Below, piece by piece: positions 49,699 through 57,723 of a stretch of 64,000 nucleotides of DNA. Below the pieces are notes generated by a model. That model was not told the DNA's origin. It searched no databases and saw only the letters and a list, made by a program, of their open reading frames with translations. The DNA is taken from the NCBI RefSeq assembly GCF_900101745.1, contig NZ_FNAD01000019.1:62001-126000 (forward strand), given 5' to 3'. Each line of letters starts with the position of its first letter. Within the stretch, counting starts at the first letter, position 1. The translations under genes were made by a program, and so were the position numbers. The stretch is from Glycomyces harbinensis (GTDB lineage Bacteria; Actinomycetota; Actinomycetes; Mycobacteriales; Micromonosporaceae).

Positions 49699-50571
49699 TT
49701 GACGTACCGCACCAGGACGTTCGGCCCCGGCGGCTGCGTGCCGGACCTCGACGCGGCATGGCACGCGGGCTGGCCCTCGCCCAAGCACGACCCCGCGCCC
49801 GAGATCCAGTCGCACCGGGCCGAAGAGCACACGGTCATCATGCGGCAGAACATGTCCGTGAACTTCGAGGCGCCGTTCCTGTTCCTGCTGTTCGGGAACG
49901 AGTCGGCCCTGCTCATCGACACCGGGGCGACGCCCGAGCCCGAGTACTTCCCGCTGCGCGAGGTCGTCGACGCGCACATCGCGGACTGGCTGGAGCGCCA
50001 CCGGCGCAGCGACTACCGGCTGATCGTGGCGCACACGCACGGGCACGGGGACCACAAGGCCGCGGACGGGCAGTTCGCCGGCCGGCCGGACACGGTGGTC
50101 GTCGGGCCGGATGTGGAGGCGGTGACCGAGTACTACGGGTTCGGCGACTGGCCGAACGGCACGCGGGAGATCGACCTCGGCGGCCGGGTGGTCGACGTGG
50201 TCCCCGGGCCGGGACATCAGATGGCGGCGACCGTGTTCTACGACCGCTGGACGCGGCTGCTGCTCACCGGGGACACGTTCTATCCGGGGCGGCTGTACGT
50301 GCAGGACTGGGGCGCATACGTGGACACAGTGGACCGACTCGTCGCATGGTGCGAGGAGCACCCGGTGTCGCACCTGCTGGGGTGCCACGTGGAGATGTCG
50401 GCGCGGCCGGGCAAGGACTACCCGCGCGGGTCGACGTACCAGCCCGACGAGGCCGCGCTGCCGATGCGGGTGTCGCAGTTGACCGCGCTACAGCAGGCGC
50501 TGCGCGAGATCGACGGGAAGCCCGGGATCCACCGGTACGACGACTTCCACGTCTGGTACGAAGTGGACTAG
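49699..50571 (+). CDS. MBL-fold metallo-hydrolase
   Basis: This 290-residue protein has H-T-H-G-H-G-D-H near residue 113 (metal ligands), G-P-G-H-Q-M near 174, and L-L-T-G-D-T-F near 192. It belongs to the glyoxalase-II-like MBL hydrolases. The substrate is unknown. GAGGAGG lies five bases before the TTG. Its stop shares CTAG with the convergent epimerase. Confidence 0.87.
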   Translation: MTYRTRTFGPGGCVPDLDAAWHAGWPSPKHDPAPEIQSHRAEEHTVIMRQNMSVNFEAPFLFLLFGNESALLIDTGATPEPEYFPLREVVDAHIADWLERHRRSDYRLIVAHTHGHGDHKAADGQFAGRPDTVVVGPDVEAVTEYYGFGDWPNGTREIDLGGRVVDVVPGPGHQMAATVFYDRWTRLLLTGDTFYPGRLYVQDWGAYVDTVDRLVAWCEEHPVSHLLGCHVEMSARPGKDYPRGSTYQPDEAALPMRVSQLTALQQALREIDGKPGIHRYDDFHVWYEVD

Positions 50572-51422
50572 ACGTGGTCGCGCCAGGTGTGCCGCGGGTC
50601 GTAGCCGAGGAGCCTGCGGGCCTTGTCGATCGACAGGAGCGTCTCGTGGCCCTCGACGGGGCGCTTGAGTTCCAGGTCGGGGTAGTGCGCCTTGACGAGT
50701 TCGGGTGTGGGCGTGGACATCACGGTGTCCGGGGAGGCGATCACGAAGACCTCCTTGCCGGTGCCCTCGCGTTCGAGGCCCAGGCGGATCGCCAGCGCGC
50801 CGTCGCGTGCGTCGATATAGGACCAGAGGTTCCAGTCGCGCAGCGTCGGGTCGCTTTCGAAGGCGGGGAAGGCCGCGTAGTCCTCGACGTACATGACATT
50901 GGAGAAGCGCAGGCCGGTGGCCTTGAGCCGCGGGTTCCAGCGGCAGAGTTCGCCGACCATGGTCTCTTCGAGGGTCTTGACGAGCGAGTAGGTGGACTCG
51001 GGGCGCGGGGCGTACTCCTCGTCGACCGGCAGGTACGGCGGCGGGGTCTCGAAGGGGAGCCCGAGGACGGTTTCGCTTGAGGCCCAGACGATGTTGTCGA
51101 TGCCGGCGACCTTCGCGGCGGCGAACACGTTGTAGGTGCTCAGGATGTTGTTGCGGAAGATCGCGGAGTTGGCCTGGAGGCCGGGCGCAGGGATCGCAGC
51201 GAGGTGAACGACGGCGTCGATGCGGTCGTAGCGGTCGTCGACGCCGGTGAGGGCGCCGACGACCTGCCCGTAGTCGGTGAGGTCGATGCTGAGGAAGGGC
51301 GCGAGATTGTCAGGCGAGGGGGCGCGGTCGAGGTTGACCACATCCCACCCGTGCTCGACCAGATCCCGCACCGCAGCCCGGCCGAGTTTCCCGCTGCCTC
51401 CGGTTACCGCCACACGCGCCAT
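50568..51422 (-). CDS. NAD-dependent epimerase/dehydratase (extended SDR)
   Basis: This 284-residue protein has V-T-G-G-S-G-K-L-G near residue 6 (NAD site), V-H-L-A-A near 70, A-S-S-E-T-V near 113, and Y-S-L-V-K near 143 (YxxxK). It fits the uronate dehydrogenase/epimerase type. The substrate is unknown. It is on the same strand as the selD operon but is GC-rich and 170 bases away, so probably separate. Confidence 0.87.
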   Translation of the reverse strand: MARVAVTGGSGKLGRAAVRDLVEHGWDVVNLDRAPSPDNLAPFLSIDLTDYGQVVGALTGVDDRYDRIDAVVHLAAIPAPGLQANSAIFRNNILSTYNVFAAAKVAGIDNIVWASSETVLGLPFETPPPYLPVDEEYAPRPESTYSLVKTLEETMVGELCRWNPRLKATGLRFSNVMYVEDYAAFPAFESDPTLRDWNLWSYIDARDGALAIRLGLEREGTGKEVFVIASPDTVMSTPTPELVKAHYPDLELKRPVEGHETLLSIDKARRLLGYDPRHTWRDHV

Positions 51423-51592
51423 AGCGCTCCCCCTTCAAGTCGTGTACCGCGCAAAGCCTAGAACCTGGAGCGCACTCCAGGCCAAACCTACTGGTCAACG
51501 GGATGACGGTGGAGCTTACACCTCATCTGTACGACCTTGGCAGATCGGAAACCACCACGGCGACTGCAACAGCATCGCATGCGAACAGAACA

Positions 51593-52135
51593 TCAGTAAT
51601 TGACATCGGCGGAATTGATCACCGAGGCGGTGCCAGAGGGCACCAAATGTTCCCAGGGACGCCGAGCTCGCAACCTCTCCCGCACTTCTGTGCCGGAGAC
51701 CAGCTTCTCCGAACGTCGCCACAGTACCCGAACGTCGTAACCGGCCTCCTCCATCAAGCGTTGCTTCTCCAATCCCCAGGCATCGTAGATGGTAATAGCG
51801 ACAACTTGACAATCGCCAAGCGATGACCTTATCGACGTAATACTCCGAAGATCGCAGGGTCGGAAGTCGAGATCGACCCGCATGTCGATTCCGGTAAAGC
51901 TCCGAGCGATCATCTCCTTGCGCTGATCGAAGCTGAACGGATTCGACGAGGGAGTAGACCTGCTTTTGTCCAGGGGAGTTGACCGCGTCATAGTCGGTGA
52001 AGGGTTCGTAATACCAACCGTAAGCCGAGGGCCGCCGATCGTTGCCGCCTCCGCAAGATACTCGAAATGACCCCAATGGAACGGTTGAAAACGGCCGACC
52101 ACTGCCACGCCGGGGACGCTTGATGCCATCGACAC
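51593..52135 (-). CDS. NadM-like nucleotidyltransferase
   Basis: This 180-residue protein has the HxGH nucleotidyltransferase motif in G-R-F-Q-P-F-H-W-G-H (14-23) and S-G-T-E-V-R at 147-152, the usual ISSTxxR site. P-W-E-H-L-V-P near the C-terminus matches archaeal-type NMN adenylyltransferase. It should transfer a nucleotide to a small phosphate; NMN is not certain. It is last in the selD operon, directly following the methyltransferase stop. Confidence 0.83.
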   Translation of the reverse strand: MSMASSVPGVAVVGRFQPFHWGHFEYLAEAATIGGPRLTVGITNPSPTMTRSTPLDKSRSTPSSNPFSFDQRKEMIARSFTGIDMRVDLDFRPCDLRSITSIRSSLGDCQVVAITIYDAWGLEKQRLMEEAGYDVRVLWRRSEKLVSGTEVRERLRARRPWEHLVPSGTASVINSADVNY

Positions 52136-52915
52136 TCAGACCGCGGTGCCGAGTAGAAATATCCAGCCGACATCGCCCGATTGCCGTGATTCCAGGAGCT
52201 CTTCCAGGACGTCTACGCTGAATCCATTCCGCCGCAGCAGAGATTCCAGAAGCGAAGGCGTGAACAATTGGAAGAAACGGCCCCCGAGTCCTTCATTGGT
52301 ATCGATCATGCTCACTCCATCACCGGATTTGACGAGTACGTACAGCACTCCACCCGGCACGAGAACTCGACGAGCCTCCGCCATCGCGGCATCCGCTCCA
52401 AGATCAAACGGCACTACAGGCAGGTGATGGAGTGCGGCATGATTTCGAACGCAATGGAATGAGGAGTCGGGAATGTCCGACATACTCCGCATATCTGCTG
52501 CTATCACTGAGCCGGGAGAAAGCTCTCCACTGGCCTCAAGAGCCGAAAGCGCCGAAACGAAACCAGGGGCGTTCTCAAGTGCGAACGGCTCCACGTCAGA
52601 TTCTTTAGAGAACCGAAGAACATCTCGTCCGTACCCCGCACCGACATCGAGCAACTTCCATCTCGATTCCGCACAGTCGATCTTTCCAGTTGAGATACGA
52701 TCGCGAACAGCAGCCAACAACGTGTCCGTCAGCTCCAGGTCCTTCTCCCACGGGTTGCCCGTTCTGGCCTCGGCATAGGTCGCGCTCTGGTTGCTGTAAG
52801 TCCTCGCGGTCGTGGCCACCAACGTCTCAATGGCCTCTGCGACATCTTCCCTGACCGCAGAATCTGGCCGATGTTGAGCAAGCCGCACCATCTCCAGCGC
52901 CGAATCCACGTCCAT
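52136..52915 (-). CDS. Class I SAM-dependent methyltransferase
   Basis: This 259-residue protein has motif I L-L-D-V-G-A-G-Y-G (88-96), a D-M-R-S-M-S-D-I-P step, and H-A-A-L-H-H-L-P-V-V-P as the post-II region. R-R-V-L-V-P-G-G-V-L-Y-V-L-V-K is motif III. It resembles small-molecule methyltransferases. GAGAGGAT precedes the ATG. The substrate is unknown; the context is a selD operon. Confidence 0.86.
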   Translation of the reverse strand: MDVDSALEMVRLAQHRPDSAVREDVAEAIETLVATTARTYSNQSATYAEARTGNPWEKDLELTDTLLAAVRDRISTGKIDCAESRWKLLDVGAGYGRDVLRFSKESDVEPFALENAPGFVSALSALEASGELSPGSVIAADMRSMSDIPDSSFHCVRNHAALHHLPVVPFDLGADAAMAEARRVLVPGGVLYVLVKSGDGVSMIDTNEGLGGRFFQLFTPSLLESLLRRNGFSVDVLEELLESRQSGDVGWIFLLGTAV

Positions 52916-52938
52916 GATTGAAATCCTCTCTAGAAGTG

Positions 52939-54156
52939 TTAATAGTGAGAAATACTAAATTCTTGCGCCAGAACAGCCGCCCCTATCGCAGCCCCCAGGC
53001 TACTGTCAATCCCGGGCGAAAGCAGTCGGACACCCCGAACATTTGCGAGTTCAGCAGTCAAGAATCTTTCGAATACCGCCGAGTACACTTCGTCACTGAT
53101 ATTGTCTCCGGTTACAGCAAGTTGGAAAGATCCGAAGGCATCAGTCATCACCTGAGCGATCTCCGCGATACCAGCTGCAGCGCGTCTGGTCAATTCGGTT
53201 GCTACGGGATCGCCTGCTACCGTAAGTTCGCAGTAGTCCTTATAACTCGTGCCTGAGGCGCCCGTGATCGCTTGATATGCCTGTGCCAACGATGTCGCCC
53301 CCAGAACATCTCGCGAAGTTCCTCGAACTCCGATTATCGGATGGTCGAACTCCACCATCGGACTTGCGCGGAGTAGAAGCTTTGACAGCTGAAGAGGCGC
53401 GGAGACGATATCCGACCCGATGGAAAAGCCAGCTGCTATAGAGGTCCCGAGTTTTATCGAAAGCACTTGGCCCTTGCCATCAGTCGATCTGTTTGAAATC
53501 TCCGCAGCCGCTATGGCTTCACCATCGTTCCAGCTGGAGGCACGACAGCGAAGCTCCTGCGAGAGCGCTGAATCGATCTCGTTGAGGTCCAAGAGTCTCC
53601 CGACTTCACCAGCATTCTCAAGCTGGATCGACGAAGAGCGCAGGCTGCCATTTACTCGTGGAGCCGACCAGGCGATGCCGACCTTTTCCGGCCCGAAGGC
53701 GGAAATATCGAGCAGACTCACCAAGTCCCTCAGCGTAATGTTCGCGAGCCTCGAAATCTGTCCCGACCCGATGCGGAGCCTCCTGGAATCCAGCATCTTC
53801 CCGTCTTCGAGAAAAACGGTGCGAAGGTTGTGTCCACCGATATTGACTCCGACCACGCGACCGGATGGAGATTGTTCACGCCTCCTGATCAGCGGCAGGA
53901 CTGCCGGCTTCTTCTTTCCGGCGACGACGCGCAGATCCGATCCCGAGTGCTTCGACCACCACCGTGCCCAAGTCGACCCGGGATCAAGACGCAGCAATTC
54001 GGCCTTGAGCTCCGGAACGAGCGGCGGATCAACTCCGATTGAACGGGAACCATCGATGTTGACCAGATTGAAAATCATGCGAGCCGCATCATTCACATCG
54101 CCGGACAACTCCACCGAGGTGTATTCGCTGTAAATGCTCCATAGGCCATCGGTCAT
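52939..54156 (-). CDS. ROK-like (actin-fold) sugar kinase with N-terminal extension
   Basis: This 405-residue protein has a ~98-residue N-terminus of unknown fold. A ROK-type ATPase domain follows: phosphate-1 motif V-N-I-G-G-H-N-L-R-T-V-F (104-115), catalytic-type N-D at 210-211 in S-S-W-N-D-G-E-A-I-A-A-A-E, and L-G-T-S-I-A-A-G-F. The ROK CxCG zinc motif is absent. It overlaps the upstream stop by four bases (ATGA). The substrate is unknown. Confidence 0.74.
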   Translation of the reverse strand: MTDGLWSIYSEYTSVELSGDVNDAARMIFNLVNIDGSRSIGVDPPLVPELKAELLRLDPGSTWARWWSKHSGSDLRVVAGKKKPAVLPLIRRREQSPSGRVVGVNIGGHNLRTVFLEDGKMLDSRRLRIGSGQISRLANITLRDLVSLLDISAFGPEKVGIAWSAPRVNGSLRSSSIQLENAGEVGRLLDLNEIDSALSQELRCRASSWNDGEAIAAAEISNRSTDGKGQVLSIKLGTSIAAGFSIGSDIVSAPLQLSKLLLRASPMVEFDHPIIGVRGTSRDVLGATSLAQAYQAITGASGTSYKDYCELTVAGDPVATELTRRAAAGIAEIAQVMTDAFGSFQLAVTGDNISDEVYSAVFERFLTAELANVRGVRLLSPGIDSSLGAAIGAAVLAQEFSISHY

Positions 54157-54968
54157 GGCACGACCTGCTGACTGCTTTTTTCGTTCCAAAGGTGCTCGAA
54201 TTGTGATTTGATCATATTGTACCCGTGCGAACCAGCCCGGAAAAGTATCATAGGCATGCGGACCGGCACTTCGGTCGAAAGCATATTCGGAGAATAGAAC
54301 GCGATCCCGGGAAATACAACAGCCGTGCAATATGGAGCAGGCATAACTCTCTTTAGAGCTATATTCGGCCCAATCGAAGTCGCAATCTTGCGCACTGCAG
54401 AGATCGTTGAATCGCAATCTCGGTCATGCTGCGGCTTCTCATCCGGAGGCAGGGTCGGTTGCTCGACGGCAATTCGATCCTGAATAGACGGACTATCATT
54501 GCGCGATATTATCGCTTTTATTTCTATGTTGCCGTTCGAGCTGTTCAATATTGTTTCGATATCGCGATAGAACGGACCGAGCGGGTTGAAGAACACGCGC
54601 AAGGACGAACCCATTATGAGAATTTCGCCCTGCTTCTGCGAAAGAAATTCCTCGGACAGCCGCGTCTGCGCGTTGTCTCTTCCCAATGCAAATTCTCTAT
54701 CTCGATATACTCGGATGATTCCGGCATCGGACAACTCGGCGAAGAGCCGCCAGACCTCGTCTCCGAGCAGGCGCTCGCGCAGTCGGTCATATGCGAAAGA
54801 AACCAGGATTGGGAATATGATGGCCGCGCCGAGGGATTGGAGGGCGATTCCAATCGTTTTCGTGTAACCAGAATCGTCGATCGTGTCGACAGTCGCTCCG
54901 GCCAGGAACGTCAGCAACCCGAATACCACACCTGTATATAGGATGCGCCTGTGCGGTGCCATCATCAT
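54153..54968 (-). CDS. Two-TM protein with PLD-like/unknown cytoplasmic domain
   Basis: This ~271-residue protein has TM segments at about 9-27 and 38-58. A ~210-residue soluble domain follows. It includes I-L-I-M-G-S-S-L-R-V-F-F-N-P near residue 116 and a C-terminal H-L-W-N-E. The layout resembles membrane-tethered PLD-like or sensor proteins, but no HKD motif is seen. I do not recognise the family. It starts 24 bases after selD. Confidence 0.7.
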   Translation of the reverse strand: MMMAPHRRILYTGVVFGLLTFLAGATVDTIDDSGYTKTIGIALQSLGAAIIFPILVSFAYDRLRERLLGDEVWRLFAELSDAGIIRVYRDREFALGRDNAQTRLSEEFLSQKQGEILIMGSSLRVFFNPLGPFYRDIETILNSSNGNIEIKAIISRNDSPSIQDRIAVEQPTLPPDEKPQHDRDCDSTISAVRKIATSIGPNIALKRVMPAPYCTAVVFPGIAFYSPNMLSTEVPVRMPMILFRAGSHGYNMIKSQFEHLWNEKSSQQVVP

Positions 54969-54992
54969 CAACTTTCCGCTTAAAGCCCGCTC

Positions 54993-56072
54993 TCAAACCG
55001 TGACTTCGATCATCCCGGGTTCTCCTTCGCGAACGCGACCTATCGGATACGCGGCAAACCCCTCGTCTGCGCATCGCGCGACGAACTCATGAGATTTCTC
55101 CTCCTGAATCGCCAGCATCAGCCCTCCTGATGTCTGCGGATCGCACATAATCATTCTGTCCGAAAAGGATGTGGTTCCCCAATCGACGAACTTTTCGTAG
55201 GCGAAGTAGTTTCGTTCGGCACTGTTCGGCACTACGCCATCGCCAAGCAAAAGTTCTTCGGCCTCATCTATTTTCTGAATGGCCGAGGCACTGATTCTGG
55301 CACTGACCGTCGACTTGGAGAGGAGATTATTCAGGTGCCCGATCAGACCATAGCCCGTAACGTCGGTCGCCGCCGCGACTCCCAGTTTCACGGCGATCTC
55401 GCTTGCGGTGGAATTCGAGATCGACATCACCCCTTCAGATATCGATATCAACTTGTCCGAAGCGGCACCGAACTTCTGCGCAGCAGTGATGATTCCTGTG
55501 CCCAGCGGCTTCGTGAGCACCAGCACGTCTCCAGGCCGAGCCTTATCTACGAGCATCACCTCATTCGCGCGGACTCTTCCGACGACACAGAGGCCAAACA
55601 GCGGCACCTCGGATCGGATAGTGTGACCGCCGCCCAGGACTGCCCCGTTCTCCGCCAGCGTCGCAATTGACGCAGCCGTGATGCTCGACATCGTCTCCAT
55701 GTTCACTCGTGAGGGCCATCCGAGGACACTTAGAGCGATCTGAGGTTTCGCGCCCGTGGCGTAAAGGTCGGACAGGGCATTCAGCGTGGCGATTCGGCCC
55801 CACGCGGCAGGGTCCGACGACACCGGGGTTCCGAAATCAACGCTCAGCGCAAGGTACTCGTCAGGAGATATGCGCCAAAGGGATGCATCATCGCGAGCAC
55901 TGCCATCGAGCACAGTCTGCCGGTGTTCCGCATCCTCGCTCAGGAAGCCGTCAACGGTGGACATGAAGAATTGCATCTCGGCGGGAGGGACCTTGCAGGC
56001 ACAACCAGCAGCAGGTGACATCTGTAGTAAATCGATACTTTCCGTGGCGGTCGTTCGTAGGTTTTGCGTCAA
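54993..56072 (-). CDS. selD: Selenophosphate synthetase
   Basis: This 359-residue protein makes selenophosphate from selenide and ATP. The N-terminal A-A-G-C-A-C-K (Cys24, Lys27) matches the GCGCK catalytic site of SelD. R-D-D-A (61-62) binds ATP-Mg. Further SelD motifs are G-R-I-A-T-L-N-A-L-S-D-L-Y-A-T-G, V-L-G-W-P, G-G-G-H-T-I, T-D-V-T-G-Y-G-L-I-G-H-L and C-D-P-Q-T-S-G-G-L. The TTG at 56072 is chosen because GGAGG lies five bases upstream and length becomes normal; the open frame continues to 56291. It heads the five-gene operon. Confidence 0.92.
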   Translation of the reverse strand: MTQNLRTTATESIDLLQMSPAAGCACKVPPAEMQFFMSTVDGFLSEDAEHRQTVLDGSARDDASLWRISPDEYLALSVDFGTPVSSDPAAWGRIATLNALSDLYATGAKPQIALSVLGWPSRVNMETMSSITAASIATLAENGAVLGGGHTIRSEVPLFGLCVVGRVRANEVMLVDKARPGDVLVLTKPLGTGIITAAQKFGAASDKLISISEGVMSISNSTASEIAVKLGVAAATDVTGYGLIGHLNNLLSKSTVSARISASAIQKIDEAEELLLGDGVVPNSAERNYFAYEKFVDWGTTSFSDRMIMCDPQTSGGLMLAIQEEKSHEFVARCADEGFAAYPIGRVREGEPGMIEVTV

Positions 56073-56610
56073 GGCGACCTCCGAGGCTTCTAGGCATTCG
56101 TGAGTTGACGTATATCGATTGAGATGGAGGAGGGGTGCTACCGAGGCGTCTTCATGTAGGTGGGCTTCGAGGGGACTCTGAAGTCTTTGAGACGCTAGGG
56201 ACTCTTTCCCGGTATCCACAGATGCCGAGCCGCCGACTTCCTTGGGTTTCCGGTTGCAGAGCACAATATCACATGGTAGCGATATTGGCACCGACCTGGA
56301 TTAGCCATCGCCTTATCAGAGTTTGACACCCGCCTCGTCAGTCGATGGAGGCTCCGTAGCGTTTCTGGATGTCCAATGTTGATCTTGAGTCGGGCGTAAT
56401 AAATACAGCCGATTTGCCCAGTTTCATTACTCGCCGGTAGCACTGACCAATCTGTGGAAACGCCGTTTGCGAAACCATTGCCCGCAGGTGCAAATGGGAC
56501 CGTATCCGCAGCTCACCCGAGCGAATCCGACAAGAACGTGCTCGGCGGCCCCCACGGACAGGTCACACGGCTGTCCGGGGGCCTCGCGGGTGACGTGGCA
56601 GGATCTCGCC
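56073..56610. other. A/T-rich region upstream of the selD operon
   Basis: This 538-base spacer lies between the divergent selD and MBL genes and shows no convincing gene. I looked for a tRNA-Sec or other cloverleaf and found none that pairs. The selD ribosome site (GGAGG complement at 56078-56082) is here. CAGGAT six bases before 56611 may be the -10 of the MBL gene. Confidence 0.5.
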
Positions 56611-57468
56611 ATGGCTCTTTCCCTTCCCCGGCTTCGGGTCGGTTCGGTCGAGATCGTTGCGCTTCCCGACGGCGACGGCCCCTTCTTCTCTTCTCGTGCC
56701 GAGGCGTTCCCCGATGCGACCGCCTCGCAGTGGGCCGAGGCCGACCGGCTCGATCCCGGTGCGGTCGATGCTGCGGGCCGTTGGCGGCTTCAGTTCCGCG
56801 CCTTCGCCATCCGCGGCGAACAAGGTCTCACCGTGGTCGACGCCGGGATCGGCCCGGCCGACAGCCCGGCCGCGTCCTGGGCTCCCGTGCCCGGCACGCT
56901 CCCCGAGTCCCTGGCCGCCGCCGGCATCGACCCCGCCGAGGTCGACACCGTGGTGCTCACCCATCTGCACACCGACCACGTCGGCTGGGCGGTCGTGAGC
57001 GAAGCAGCGGTTCCTTCAGCGGGCGACTCTTTCGACGGCGAAGGCGCGGCCGGCGGTCTCCGGCCCTTCTTTCCCAATGCCGAGTACCTGCTCCAGCGGG
57101 CCGAGTTCGAGGCGCTCGACTCGCTCAATCCGGGGCTGCGCGAGGCGCTCACCGATCCGCTCGCGGCGGCCGGTCAGCTTCGGCTCCTCGACGGCGACAC
57201 GCCGCTGCGCACCGGCCGCGCGATCGCCACGCCCGGCCACACTCCCGGGCACCAGAGCGTGCTCGTCGCCGACGGGCGCGAGCTCGCGCTCGTCACCGGC
57301 GACCTCCTCGTGCACGCGATCCAGCTCCTCTACCCCGAGCTCGCCTACGCTCACGAAGTCGACCCCGACCTGGCCAGGCGCTCAAGGGAACGCCTGCTTG
57401 GAGTCGAAGCCGCCACCACGTTGCACCTGGCCACGCCGCACCTGACGGAGCCCTTCGCGGCGGCGTAG
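56611..57468 (+). CDS. MBL-fold metallo-hydrolase
   Basis: This 285-residue protein has T-H-L-H-T-D-H-V-G-W near residue 115, A-T-P-G-H-T-P-G-H near 207 and V-T-G-D-L-L-V-H near 230, the metal-binding residues of quorum-quenching-type or hydrolase MBL proteins. The substrate is unknown. Its GC content returns to genome-like values, marking the edge of the A/T-rich island. Confidence 0.88.
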   Translation: MALSLPRLRVGSVEIVALPDGDGPFFSSRAEAFPDATASQWAEADRLDPGAVDAAGRWRLQFRAFAIRGEQGLTVVDAGIGPADSPAASWAPVPGTLPESLAAAGIDPAEVDTVVLTHLHTDHVGWAVVSEAAVPSAGDSFDGEGAAGGLRPFFPNAEYLLQRAEFEALDSLNPGLREALTDPLAAAGQLRLLDGDTPLRTGRAIATPGHTPGHQSVLVADGRELALVTGDLLVHAIQLLYPELAYAHEVDPDLARRSRERLLGVEAATTLHLATPHLTEPFAAA

Positions 57469-57528
57469 CCGCGGGCCGGGTTCGAGCGGCCCGTTTTAGG
57501 GCAGGGGCCGAGCCTGAGGGGCCCGTTC

Positions 57529-57571
57529 GCGGCGCCCCCGTTCAAAGAACCCTGACACAGGGGTCCGACAT
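57529..57571 (-). repeat. Intergenic repeat family, one copy
   Basis: On the minus strand GTCGGAC, eight bases, CAGGGT, then TTGAACGGGGGCGCC. It matches the 33554 copy at the GCGCC end. It lies downstream of the MBL stop. Confidence 0.6.
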
Positions 57572-57608
57572 TTCGGCGGTCATGCCCGCCGACCTGCCCG
57601 AACACCCC

Positions 57609-57648
57609 CGTGTCACGGCCGCATCATGAGGGCTGCGGCCGTGACACG
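57609..57648. promoter_or_regulatory. 15-base perfect inverted repeat upstream of the second exporter
   Basis: CGTGTCACGGCCGCA (57609-57623) and TGCGGCCGTGACACG (57634-57648) are perfect complements around a ten-base loop. It lies 75 bases before the ABC operon and may be an operator or a terminator of the MBL gene. Confidence 0.6.
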
Positions 57649-57723
57649 CTCGTGCACCGCCGATGACATGCCTCCCGCGAAGGATGGATTCCAGCACCAG
57701 GAAACCTCCGAAGGGAAACCCGC

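Noticed and set aside
51593..56072. Prophage or integrative element
   Set aside because: Despite the A/T shift there is no integrase, transposase, tRNA target or flanking direct repeat that I can see.
56090..56240. Possible tRNA-Sec upstream of selD
   Set aside because: I tried both strands for an 8-bp acceptor stem, TCA anticodon and TTCGA loop; no complementary acceptor arms are present.
56073..56291. Longer selD start at 56291
   Set aside because: The extra 73 codons match nothing in SelD, and the TTG at 56072 has GGAGG five bases upstream and gives the family's normal length.
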